This document shows positions 1 to 6,099 of a DNA stretch of 11,619 nucleotides, piece after piece (the first letter of the stretch is position 1; every line of letters starts with the position of its first letter). The position numbers and the translations under genes were made by a program. Where the stretch lies: positions 1 through 11,619 of the forward strand of contig JAIRTK010000044.1 of the NCBI GenBank assembly GCA_031254955.1, written 5' to 3'. This stretch comes from Opitutaceae bacterium. Its GTDB lineage: Bacteria; Verrucomicrobiota; Verrucomicrobiia; Opitutales; Opitutaceae. The notes beneath the pieces are model-generated. The model did no database searches, was not told the DNA's origin, and saw only the letters and a program-made list of their open reading frames with translations.

Positions 1-29
1 CGGACGCGGACAGTTTCAAGGCATTCACC

Positions 30-431
30 ATGATCCAATCCCGCACACAGATTTCCGTCCGCTACGCCGAGACCGACATGATGGGCATCGTTTACCACGG
101 CAGCTACCTGCCTTGGTTCGAGGTCGGGCGCACCCTGTTGCTCAAGGAGCAGGGCATCGTTTACCGCCAGCTTGAGGCCGAAGGCTATCGCCTGCCCGTC
201 ATCGAGGTCGCAATCAAATTTCACCGTCCCGCGTTTTATGATGACACAGTGACCATCGTGACCACGCTGCGCGAAAAGCCCGGCCTGCGCATTCGCCTCG
301 ACTACGAAGTGTATAACGGCGACGCGCTTCTCGTCACGGCGCACACCCGGCACGCTTTTATAGACAAACAGGGCCGCCCCGTGCGCCCGCCGCCGGCGTT
401 CACGGAACGGATGAGGGAATTGTTCGGATAA
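30..431 (+). CDS. YbgC/FadM-type acyl-CoA thioesterase (4HBT hotdog fold)
   Basis: A 133-residue protein, the usual length for the 4-hydroxybenzoyl-CoA thioesterase family. The N-terminus has the family signature: Arg11-Tyr12 followed by AETDMMGIVYHGSYLPWFE, with the likely catalytic Asp16 and the conserved His23, Tyr26 and Glu32 around the active site. The central part (RPAFYDDTVTI) fits the hotdog beta-strands. Family members hydrolyse acyl-CoA or acyl-ACP thioesters in the cytoplasm, and in proteobacteria YbgC lies with tol-pal, which is not visible here. The ATG at 30 is the only start that keeps the complete signature. The weak AAGGC upstream is not a clear ribosome site, and an upstream operon partner may lie outside the window. 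The gene converges on kdsA with only about 108 bp between the stops. Substrate unknown. Confidence 0.88.
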   Translation: MIQSRTQISVRYAETDMMGIVYHGSYLPWFEVGRTLLLKEQGIVYRQLEAEGYRLPVIEVAIKFHRPAFYDDTVTIVTTLREKPGLRIRLDYEVYNGDALLVTAHTRHAFIDKQGRPVRPPPAFTERMRELFG

Positions 432-435
432 TAAT

Positions 436-533
436 CGCAATCGTTCTCGTTCTCTTACTCGTTCTCGTTGTCGGAGAAAACGAAAGCTGAGAGAACGAGA
501 ACGAGTAAGAGAACGAGAACGAGAACGATTGCG
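436..533. repeat. Hexamer-repeat inverted repeat between convergent genes
   Basis: The left arm (436-469) and right arm (494-533) are reverse complements made of tandem GTTCTC/CTCGTT units. The right arm has exactly one extra 6-bp unit (40 versus 34 nt). They could form a stem of about 34 bp around a 24-nt loop. The structure begins a few bases after the thioesterase stop and ends 7 bp before the kdsA stop, so both transcripts would carry a pyrimidine-rich tract and then a hairpin at the 3' end. There is no U-tract, so it is not a textbook intrinsic terminator. A bidirectional 3'-end element is the simplest reading, by inference. Confidence 0.85.
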
Positions 534-539
534 CGGACA

Positions 540-1346
540 TTATTCCCCGCGCCGGACGGCCTTCCAGACCCGCACGCATTTTTCCAGCAACGCGGGAAGC
601 TCTTCCAGCGGCACCATGTTCGGCCCGTCGCTGATCGCCTCGTCGGGCCGGGGGTGCGTTTCGATGAACAACCCGTCCGCGCCGGCAGCGAGCGCGGCGC
701 AGGCCAGCGGCGGCACAAATTCGCGTTGCCCGCCGCTCCTGCCGCCGGCGGCGCCGGGGAGTTGCACGCTGTGCGTGGCGTCGAAGATGGCGGGGAAGCC
801 GTTGGTTTTCATGATCGCGAACGAGCGCATGTCCACGACCAGGTTCTGGTAGCCGAAGGTCGTGCCGCGCTCCGTCTGCCACACCTCGGATTCCGCCGCG
901 CCGTCGCCGCGCAGCTTGCCGGTGACGTGGGCCATTTCCCGGGGGGACAAAAACTGGCCTTTCTTCACGTTGACGACGCGCCCCGTCGAGGCCGCCGCCA
1001 TCAGCAAGTCCGTCTGCCGGCAGAGAAACGCGGGGATCTGCAACACGTCGCACACCGCCGCCACCGGACGCGCCTGCGCGACTTCGTGGATGTCGGTCAG
1101 CACGGGAAACCCGTATTCGCGCTTCACCATCGCGAGCAGCCGCAAGCCTTCGTCGATGCCGGGGCCGCGCGGTCCGGCGAGCGAGGTGCGGTTGGCCTTG
1201 TCGAAGGAGCCTTTGAAGACGATGCGCAAATCCGGCTGCGCGTCGCGGATGCGCGTCAGTCCGGCGGCGACGGCGCGGCAGAGGGTTTCGTTTTCGAGCG
1301 AGCACGGGCCCGCGATGAGGAGCAGTTTGGAAGGATCGAAGAGCAT
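540..1346 (-). CDS. kdsA: 3-deoxy-8-phosphooctulonate synthase (KDO-8-phosphate synthase)
   Basis: Condenses phosphoenolpyruvate with arabinose-5-phosphate to KDO-8-phosphate, the committed step toward the KDO of LPS inner core. The 268-residue TIM-barrel protein has nearly all family signatures in order: [11 protein letters not shown] (10-19), [12 protein letters not shown] (44-55), PVLTDIHE (81-88), [13 protein letters not shown] (103-115), [11 protein letters not shown] (125-135), [15 protein letters not shown] (161-175), FDATHSVQ (188-195) and SDGPNMVP (239-246). Cys15, His192, Glu229 and Asp240 match the metal ligands of the metal-dependent class (Cys11, His185, Glu222, Asp233 in the Aquifex enzyme); the metal-independent E. 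coli type has Asn at the first position. The ATG at 1346 gives the standard N-terminus, with no clear Shine-Dalgarno. It stands alone on the minus strand, about 1.1 kb from hemA. Confidence 0.97.
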   Translation of the reverse strand: MLFDPSKLLLIAGPCSLENETLCRAVAAGLTRIRDAQPDLRIVFKGSFDKANRTSLAGPRGPGIDEGLRLLAMVKREYGFPVLTDIHEVAQARPVAAVCDVLQIPAFLCRQTDLLMAAASTGRVVNVKKGQFLSPREMAHVTGKLRGDGAAESEVWQTERGTTFGYQNLVVDMRSFAIMKTNGFPAIFDATHSVQLPGAAGGRSGGQREFVPPLACAALAAGADGLFIETHPRPDEAISDGPNMVPLEELPALLEKCVRVWKAVRRGE

Positions 1347-1445
1347 GACGGTTGCGCGCCAGCATGGCCCAAGGCGGACGCGCCGCCAGTTTAAGTTTTA
1401 ACCGATGTCACTGAGATTGCGCGGACGGCCTGCGGGGTCGAGTGG

Positions 1446-1590
1446 CATGGGCATCCGCGCCCATGAGTTAGGGAGGTGGGATTGCGTAGCATGGGCGACT
1501 CGCCCATGTGTTAGGGAGGTTTGCGGCGCGGAGCGCCGTCCACGGGCGGAGGCACCCGTGCCACGCAATCCCACGGGCGAGTCGCCCGTG
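1446..1590. repeat. Cluster of CATGGGC/CACGGGC palindromes
   Basis: Hairpins in a row: CATGGGC/GCCCATG (1446-1465), CATGGGCGA/TCGCCCATG (1490-1508), GGCGC/GCGCC (1525-1537), CACGGG/CCCGTG (1541-1560) and CACGGGCGA/TCGCCCGTG (1572-1590). The first two are each followed by TTAGGGAGGT, so hairpin plus tail is a duplicated unit. A 20-bp inverted repeat with two mismatches (1476-1495 and 1555-1574) encloses the middle. This looks like a dispersed REP/MITE-type palindromic element; the family is unknown to me. Confidence 0.8.
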
Positions 1591-1814
1591 CCATTCGAAC
1601 CGCTTGTGTCACCCGAACCGCATGGCACACGAACCGCTCGTGCCAACCGAATCGCATGGCCATACGGGCCGCGCTGCCTTGCGTTAGCCTCGGTTAACAA
1701 AGTAGAGCAGTTATATCCCATGCCTCTGGGTGCGGTTGAGGGAATCGCATCAAGACCGCCGGCTCGCTTCGACCCATACCCTTGGGCATGCATGATTCAA
1801 AGCGGGGTCACACC

Positions 1815-2008
1815 AAGGCGCTCGCGCAAGGAGCGGCGGCGTCTCGCCTCCGGACGCGAGCAACGCGAGCGCCTGTCCCTCCCTCCCCCGCCCACCCACA
1901 CCACCGTTCCCACGTTCCCACGCGGGCTTTCGCGCGATCCTTTGCAAACGGGCGAGGCTTTGCCTCGTCCGGCGGCGGGACGCCGCCGCTCCTTGCGCGA
2001 GCGTCCTT
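1815..2008. repeat. 194-bp element with ~42-bp terminal inverted repeats
   Basis: The arms 1815-1856 and 1966-2008 are reverse complements over 42-43 bp with two mismatches and one 1-bp gap; the shared core contains CTCGCGCAAGGAGCGGCGGC. Between them is a C-rich segment and a nested hairpin CGAGGC/GCCTCG near 1953-1966. No reading frame of substance lies inside. It is probably a non-autonomous palindromic element or a degenerate hairpin pair. I see no clear target-site duplication. Confidence 0.75.
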
Positions 2009-2095
2009 CCTCATCCCTTTTCCTTCTCATCCCTTTACCTGCCTCCTCCCTTTTGATTCTGATACCAATTCCCAATGAAAATGACTCTTTGGTCG

Positions 2096-2177
2096 GGGCG
2101 TCGCTTGCGACGCCCGGCTTGATAACCGTGCTCCAGCAAAGGCCGTGAACCAGCAACGGGCTTCGCAAGCGAAGCCC
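2096..2177. repeat. Pair of near-perfect 9-bp hairpins
   Basis: GGGCGTCGC-TT-GCGACGCCC at 2096-2115 and GGGCTTCGC-AA-GCGAAGCCC at 2158-2177 share architecture (9-bp stem, 2-nt centre) and spelling, differing mainly at paired (compensated) positions. They are 42 bp apart in the gene-free region. They look like two copies of one small palindromic family. Confidence 0.7.
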
Positions 2178-2250
2178 CTACATGGCTCTGCTTCTAAAGG
2201 GGCCTGTTCACTGGGTAAGGGTATGACTCTCTGAAATTATGCGCTGTTGT

Positions 2251-2350
2251 CGTAGCGCGGGGTGTCAGGCTTCTCGCTTCGCCCGGAACCTAATCTGCCG
2301 AGCACGCTGCGTTTGCGTGGCATGAAGTAGACTTGGAAGTCTGCGCTACG
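2251..2350. repeat. 100-bp inverted-repeat structure
   Basis: CGTAGCGC (2251-2258) is mirrored by GCGCTACG (2343-2350). Inside are two smaller hairpins, CACGC/GCGTG (2303-2319) and AGACTT/AAGTCT (2329-2342). It carries no coding potential and ends about 90 bp downstream of the hemA stop, so it could act in the hemA 3' region; this is inference. Confidence 0.5.
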
Positions 2351-2440
2351 ATCGAGGCCGCGTGTAACCTCAGTTATGAATTCAAGGCAGCTGTAGCCGC
2401 ATAAATGCCTTCTGGCGCAATTCCGTTTTGCTTTATCGTC

Positions 2441-3955
2441 TTACTGGGGGGCTTTCGCGCGAGGTTGTGAGACGGGCTTCATGGAGTCCACCGCGACGAC
2501 GCCGGGGGCTGGCGCGGGGGCGGCGAGGGCGGGGGCGGAGGCGGGGGCGCGGGAAATCTGGTTCCAGAGGCGGGCGGATTTCTGGCGGGCGAGGTCTTTG
2601 GCTTTTGCCACCTCGGCGGCGCGGGCGGCGCGGTTTTCGCCGGCGATGCGGGCGAGGTCGTCGAGATTGTAGATGAAGACGTTTTCGAGGTCGGCGACGG
2701 ACGGGGCGACATCGCGGGGGAGCGCGAGGTCGATGAAAAAGAGCGGGCGGGTCCGGCGGGCGCGCATGGCACTGGCGGCGGTCTCGCGCGTGATCACGGC
2801 GCCGGGCGCGGCGGTGGAGCACACGACGATGTCGTAGTCGGCGAGGCGGAGGGGGACGTTTTCGAGGGGGAGCGCGGCGCCGTGGAAGCGGCGGGCGAGG
2901 GCGAGGGCGCGCTCGAAAGTGCGGCTGGCGACGGTGAGCGCGACGGCGCCGCGACTTTGGAAGGCGCGGGCGTTTTTTTCCGCAATCTCGCCGGCGCCGA
3001 GAAGAAGGACGCGGACGCGGTCGAGGCGCCCGAAGATTTTCAGGGCCAGCTCAACGGCGATGTTGGCGGTGCTGATGACGCCTTCGGTGATCGCGGTGTG
3101 GGTGCGGATGTATTTGGCGTGCTGGAAGGTTTTTTGAAAAACGCGGTTGAGCACGGGGCCGGCGGTGCGGCGGCGTTGGGCGGCGGCGTAGGCGTCCTTC
3201 ACCTGGCCGAGGATTTCGGTCTCGCCGAGCATCTGCGAATCGAGACCGGCGGAGACATCGAGCAGGTGGCGGAGCGCGTCGGGGCCGTGGGCGCGCCGGC
3301 GGATGGCGCGGAAGGATTCGGCGGGGATGTGTTGGAGGGCGCAAAATTCGGCTTCGAGGCGTCCGATGGCATCGGCGAGGGGGGCGGCGGTGGTGGTAGC
3401 GGCGGGCACGGCGGCGACGGTGGCGGCGACGGGAGCGTCAGTGGCGGGAGTGGCGTCAGTGGCGGGAGGGGTGGGAGGGGCGGTGGCGAGAGCGACGGGG
3501 GCATCGCTTGATTTCAGTTCGCCATTGCCAGCGGCGGTGGGAGCAGTGGGAGCGAGAGTGGCAGGAGGGGCGGCTGTGGTGGGAGCGGCGGGAGAGGCGG
3601 CGGCGACGGGAGGGGAAGGCTCGGCGGCGGCGGGCATGGCAGCGACGGCGGGCGGGTTGCAACCTGTCGGGTTGCAAGCCGGCGTGCCGGCTACGCCGTA
3701 GAATTCGACGCGGTTGCAGGTGTTGAGGATGACGATTTCGCGGAGGCCGGGAATGGTGGCGAGGCGGGCGTGGAGGGCATCGAGTTTGCCGGGGGGGAGC
3801 GCGAGGTGTTCGCGGAGTTCGAGGGGCGCGGTGTGGTGGCTGATGCCGACGCAGAAAAGGGCGGGCGCGGACGGGGCGGGCGCGGACGGAGAGGCCGGCG
3901 TCGGGCGGGCGGCGGGGCGCTGGGCGGCGGGAGCGGTTGTCGGCTCGGTGCTCAT
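2441..3955 (-). CDS. hemA: Glutamyl-tRNA reductase with a large low-complexity insertion
   Basis: First enzyme of C5 haem biosynthesis: NADPH-dependent reduction of glutamyl-tRNA(Glu) to glutamate-1-semialdehyde in the cytoplasm. Seen: CVGISHHTAPLELRE (35-49); NTCNRVEFYG (78-87) with the nucleophile Cys80; GLDSQMLGETEILGQVK (237-253); the NADPH-binding LLLGAGE (317-323); and FFIDLALPRDV plus YNLDDL toward the C-terminus. Odd: 504 residues against about 420 usual. Cys80 to GLDS spans 157 residues where E. coli HemA has about 62, so roughly 95 Ala/Pro/Thr-rich residues (about 88-195) are inserted; there is also a 30-residue Ala/Pro N-terminal extension and an Ala/Pro tail. The start ATG overlaps the upstream stop (ATGA) and has no Shine-Dalgarno, suggesting translational coupling. 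Function is very likely retained because every catalytic motif is intact. Confidence 0.95.
   Translation of the reverse strand: MSTEPTTAPAAQRPAARPTPASPSAPAPSAPALFCVGISHHTAPLELREHLALPPGKLDALHARLATIPGLREIVILNTCNRVEFYGVAGTPACNPTGCNPPAVAAMPAAAEPSPPVAAASPAAPTTAAPPATLAPTAPTAAGNGELKSSDAPVALATAPPTPPATDATPATDAPVAATVAAVPAATTTAAPLADAIGRLEAEFCALQHIPAESFRAIRRRAHGPDALRHLLDVSAGLDSQMLGETEILGQVKDAYAAAQRRRTAGPVLNRVFQKTFQHAKYIRTHTAITEGVISTANIAVELALKIFGRLDRVRVLLLGAGEIAEKNARAFQSRGAVALTVASRTFERALALARRFHGAALPLENVPLRLADYDIVVCSTAAPGAVITRETAASAMRARRTRPLFFIDLALPRDVAPSVADLENVFIYNLDDLARIAGENRAARAAEVAKAKDLARQKSARLWNQISRAPASAPALAAPAPAPGVVAVDSMKPVSQPRAKAPQ
3657..3701. repeat. Triple palindrome inside hemA coding sequence
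   Basis: Three touching hairpins: TTGCAACC/GGTTGCAA (3657-3664 and 3670-3677), AGCCGGC/GCCGGCT (3677-3683 and 3686-3692) and CTACG/CGTAG (3691-3701). They are translated in frame right after the Cys80 motif as YGVAGTPACNPTGCN, at the start of the non-conserved insertion. This is like the coding palindromic elements known in Rickettsia, although the family here is undetermined. Confidence 0.8.
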
Positions 3956-5130
3956 GCGGCGGGCGTCGAGCGGGGCAATTCAAGGCGAGGACACTCTGCC
4001 CGCCCTCTTTCCTCTTTCCTCTTTATCTTTATCTTCCTCTTTGTCTTTATCTTCCTCTTTGTCTTTGTCTTTATCCCGCCAGCGGCATCATCCGGAGGAG
4101 AAAGAGAAAGAGAAAGAGAAGGAGAAAGATAAGGAGAAGGAGGAAAGAGGAAAGAGGGCGGGGCTTGGGTTTGAATGGCACCCGGTGGCGGGGTGGGCAT
4201 GGCTTGGGCGGTGGTGGGCGTGTGGCGGGGGCGTTGCCGGGGGCCGTCCGCCGGCAGGTTGCCGGCGCTTCTGGTCGTTGGCGCTGGCGCGGGTTCGGAG
4301 GCGCGGGCGGGCGCGGCCAGGTTTCGGCGGCTGGAATCGACGGGCCAGAGAGACAGGATGGCGGCGGCAAAGAGGAGGATGCACGTCCACGCGAGGCGTT
4401 TGGCGATGAGGCGTCCGGCGAGGCGGAGGCCAAGCGCGGCAGTGTAGGCGACCCAGACCGCGACGGTCGCGACGAGTTTCGGGGCGTTGACCGTGCCGGT
4501 GTCGTCGAGCCAGTAAACGGAGCCGACCGCGAGGGACGCGCCGAGGAGGACGACGCCTGCGGCGAGGAGCCGGAGGTTGATGTGGTCGAGTTCGAGGATG
4601 GACGGGAGGAAGGAGAACATGCCGCGCAGGCGGTGTTGTTTCAGGCTGAAAAATTGAAGCAGCCACATGATCGAGGTGAGCGCGAGCAGGCCGAACACGC
4701 CGTAGCTGAAGAGGGCGAGCGCGGCGTGAAATTCGATCCAGTGGTTCCCGCCAAACGCGCCGACGCGGCGGGTGGCGTCCCAGGCGGGAATGACGAGCGA
4801 GAGGAGGGTGAGCACGGTGGCGAGCGTGGCGGTGAAGTAGCCGAGCAGGCTGAGGCGGAAGGTCACGCCGACGACGAGGTAGAGGGCGATGGCCGACCAG
4901 GCGGTGAATTGGAAAAGCTCGAAGGTGTTGCCGATGGGGCAGCCTTTCACGGCGAGGCCGCGCGCGTAGAGGCCGAGGGTCTGGAGGATGAAACCGCCCG
5001 CGACGATGGCATACATGAGGGCGCGCGGGTGGCGGCGCGCGCGCAGCACCGACACGCTGCCGAGCACGAAGCCCGCGAGATAAAACGCGGCGGCCAGCCA
5101 GAGCCAAGTGCGGTCGGTGAGCGTGTGCAT
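3952..5130 (-). CDS. CcsA/HemX-like cytochrome c assembly membrane protein
   Basis: 392 residues; 1-265 form a polytopic inner-membrane domain with about eight hydrophobic segments (approx. 9-29, 38-57, 72-92, 96-115, 135-160, 187-206, 218-238, 248-263). CPIGNTFELFQFTAW (64-78) and the His/Trp-containing GNHWIEFHAALALFSYG (128-144) are typical of the cytochrome c assembly/HemX family. Where CcsA has its haem-binding WWD segment this protein has VYWLDDTGTVNAPK (205-218), degenerate, which favours a HemX-like role over a true cytochrome c synthase. Adjacency to hemA supports this, as in hemAX operons. Residues 266-392 are an unconserved tail: first Pro/Ala-rich, then Ser/Leu and Lys/Arg repeats encoded by an inverted repeat. 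The stop shares ATGA with the hemA start. No good Shine-Dalgarno precedes the ATG at 5130. Confidence 0.85.
   Translation of the reverse strand: MHTLTDRTWLWLAAAFYLAGFVLGSVSVLRARRHPRALMYAIVAGGFILQTLGLYARGLAVKGCPIGNTFELFQFTAWSAIALYLVVGVTFRLSLLGYFTATLATVLTLLSLVIPAWDATRRVGAFGGNHWIEFHAALALFSYGVFGLLALTSIMWLLQFFSLKQHRLRGMFSFLPSILELDHINLRLLAAGVVLLGASLAVGSVYWLDDTGTVNAPKLVATVAVWVAYTAALGLRLAGRLIAKRLAWTCILLFAAAILSLWPVDSSRRNLAAPARASEPAPAPTTRSAGNLPADGPRQRPRHTPTTAQAMPTPPPGAIQTQAPPSFLFPPSPYLSPSLSLSLSPPDDAAGGIKTKTKRKIKTKRKIKIKRKEERGRAECPRLELPRSTPAA
4001..4160. repeat. Purine/pyrimidine inverted repeat inside the ccsA/hemX-like gene
   Basis: A perfect 20-bp inverted repeat (4001-4020 and 4141-4160, arm CGCCCTCTTTCCTCTTTCCT) continues inward as imperfectly matched CTTT/CTTC tandem repeats on the left and GAGAAA repeats on the right, centred near 4080. 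It is read through in frame as the Ser/Leu-rich then Lys-rich tail. It resembles the structure at 436-533 in design but uses CTCTTT rather than GTTCTC units. Confidence 0.85.
4249..4267. repeat. Small palindrome in the ccsA/hemX-like tail
   Basis: CGCCGGCA-GGT-TGCCGGCG is a perfect 8-bp stem with a 3-nt loop. It lies within the codons of the unconserved tail (around residues 288-294) and contains the GCCGGC core also present in the hemA palindrome. Confidence 0.6.
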
Positions 5131-5165
5131 TGCTTCGATGATGAGGACGGCGAGTGTGCGGGACG

Positions 5166-5189
5166 CGCGCGGCTAGGGCAAGCCGCGCG
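5166..5189. repeat. GC-rich hairpin upstream of the ccsA/hemX-like gene
   Basis: CGCGCGGCT and AGCCGCGCG pair perfectly over 9 bp around a 6-nt loop, 36 bp before the minus-strand start at 5130. It lies in the 224-bp gap behind the hydrolase stop, which otherwise holds a GT-rich run near 5199-5220 and a purine-rich tract. It could act as an attenuator, a 5'-UTR structure or just another palindrome; no U-tract follows on either strand. Confidence 0.4.
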
Positions 5190-5307
5190 GTGGGGGCGAT
5201 GTGTGTGTGGTGTGTGTGGATGGGGAGGGGAGCGAGCGGGGAAGTAGGAGAAGAGTGAAAGGGCGTCCAGCAGTCCCGTTCCTCGTTTTCTCAATGTGGC
5301 GAGGGGC

Positions 5308-5343
5308 AAAAAGAGAACGAGAATGAAAACGATTACGATTATC
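5308..5343 (-). repeat. Post-stop pyrimidine-rich hexamer repeat (hydrolase 3' end)
   Basis: On the coding strand, 11 nt after the hydrolase TGA, runs ATAATCGTAATCGTTTTC followed by ATTCTCGTTCTC. This is almost the same wording as the sequence after the thioesterase stop (ATAATCGCAATCGTTCTC). It has no second arm, so it is an unpaired version of the same repeat. A C/U-rich, G-poor RNA here would suit Rho loading (inference). Confidence 0.65.
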
Positions 5344-5354
5344 TGACGGGGCAG

Positions 5355-5972
5355 TCATCCGATGACGCGGCGGATGAGGCGCACGCACTCATCGGGATGC
5401 GTCATGGCGACAAGGTGCCCGGCATTGAGCATGTGATCAGCATGGGCTGGCGGTGGGATGGCCCGATCGTGGCGACCGTGGATGCGAAAGGGTCGGGGTT
5501 GGCGCGGGTCGAGTCCGGGCCAGTGGAAAATGGCATGGCACATGGCGTGGATAAACGCCGGCTCGCTGTCGTGAAACATGCGGGTGAGGTCGGCGGGAAT
5601 TTTGCCGGCGGCCATCTGGATGAATGGCACTGGCGCAAGCGCGGCGAGCGGGTGGAGAATGCGGAGGAGCGTGTTGATTTCAGCCGGGGAGGTCGCGCTT
5701 CCGACAAGGATGAGACGGCGGCAAGATTGGATGCCGGCGATTTCGCAGGCCACGATGCCGCCAAGCGAGGAGCCAATGAGGATGGCGTCAGGCGGGATGG
5801 GAGCTTCCTCGATGATGCGTCGGGCGATGGCGTGGATGGTTGTTTCACCGCGATGCGCGGGCCAGTTGATGAAGCTGGCGCGGGGCAGGGTTTTCCATGG
5901 GCCGGGATACATGCGATCGTCGGCGCCCATGCCGGGGAGGATGAAGAGGGGCGGGGGTTGCCGGGCGGGCAT
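5355..5972 (-). CDS. Small alpha/beta hydrolase
   Basis: A 205-residue alpha/beta-hydrolase. It opens directly with the first beta strand and oxyanion-hole region (LFILPGMGADDRMY, 9-22). The nucleophile elbow is GSSLGG (67-72) with Ser69; the acid is probably Asp169 in HGRHDR (165-170) and the base His186 in AGHLV (184-188), completing a Ser-Asp-His triad. No signal peptide, so probably cytoplasmic. The substrate cannot be read from sequence; esterase or thioesterase activity is plausible. The frame stays open far upstream, but that part only mirrors the methyltransferase gene, so the ATG at 5972, just ahead of the first strand, is taken as start. It lies 127 bp downstream of the methyltransferase in the same direction. 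Such pairing recalls BioC-BioH, but neither protein shows specific evidence for it. Confidence 0.85.
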   Translation of the reverse strand: MPARQPPPLFILPGMGADDRMYPGPWKTLPRASFINWPAHRGETTIHAIARRIIEEAPIPPDAILIGSSLGGIVACEIAGIQSCRRLILVGSATSPAEINTLLRILHPLAALAPVPFIQMAAGKIPADLTRMFHDSEPAFIHAMCHAIFHWPGLDPRQPRPFRIHGRHDRAIPPPAHADHMLNAGHLVAMTHPDECVRLIRRVIG

Positions 5973-6062
5973 GGTGTTTTGGGGAATGTTGTTATCGGTT
6001 TCGTGGCAGGCTGTCGTTTTGCCCGGAACCTTGGCTCTTTCTCGAAAGCATTGCGAAGGTGG

Positions 6063-6099
6063 AAAAGAGAGCGAGCAAGAGAATGAGAACGAGAGCGAT
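6063..6099 (-). repeat. Post-stop pyrimidine-rich hexamer repeat (methyltransferase 3' end)
   Basis: Directly after the methyltransferase TAA, the coding strand reads ATCGCTCTCGTTCTCATTC and continues with TCT/GCTC units to about 6063. It is the same degenerate hexamer tract seen behind the thioesterase, kdsA and hydrolase stops. There is no complementary arm. Confidence 0.65.

Larger units (their letters stand above)
1347..2440. other. Gene-free, palindrome-rich intergenic region (about 1.1 kb)
   Basis: Between hemA and kdsA I find no credible protein or RNA gene on either strand. Open frames here are long only because GC is high, and their translations are low complexity. The region instead holds several inverted repeats: a cluster at 1446-1590, a long inverted repeat at 1815-2008, paired hairpins at 2096-2177 and a structure at 2251-2350, each listed separately. 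A pyrimidine-rich stretch lies at about 2005-2055. The kdsA promoter should lie near its right-hand start (1350-1450), but I cannot define -35/-10 boxes. Confidence 0.7.

Noticed and set aside
436..533. CRISPR-like or tandem array interpretation of the hexamer repeats
   Set aside because: Units are 6 bp without spacers and are arranged as an inverted pair.
400..1394. Open frames on both strands overlapping kdsA
   Set aside because: They are alternative-frame readings of the certain kdsA gene with no recognisable domain.
1405..2148. 247-residue plus-strand frame in the intergenic region
   Set aside because: Translates palindromes and a pyrimidine-rich tract into low-complexity Pro/Arg/Ser sequence; no domain.
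2882..3701. Gly-rich plus-strand frames opposite hemA
   Set aside because: Complement of Ala/Pro-rich HemA codons; no independent evidence of coding.
3937..5247. Long plus-strand open frame opposite the ccsA/hemX-like gene
   Set aside because: Gly/Glu/Arg-rich low-complexity translation, mirrors a convincing membrane protein on the other strand; a result of high third-position GC.
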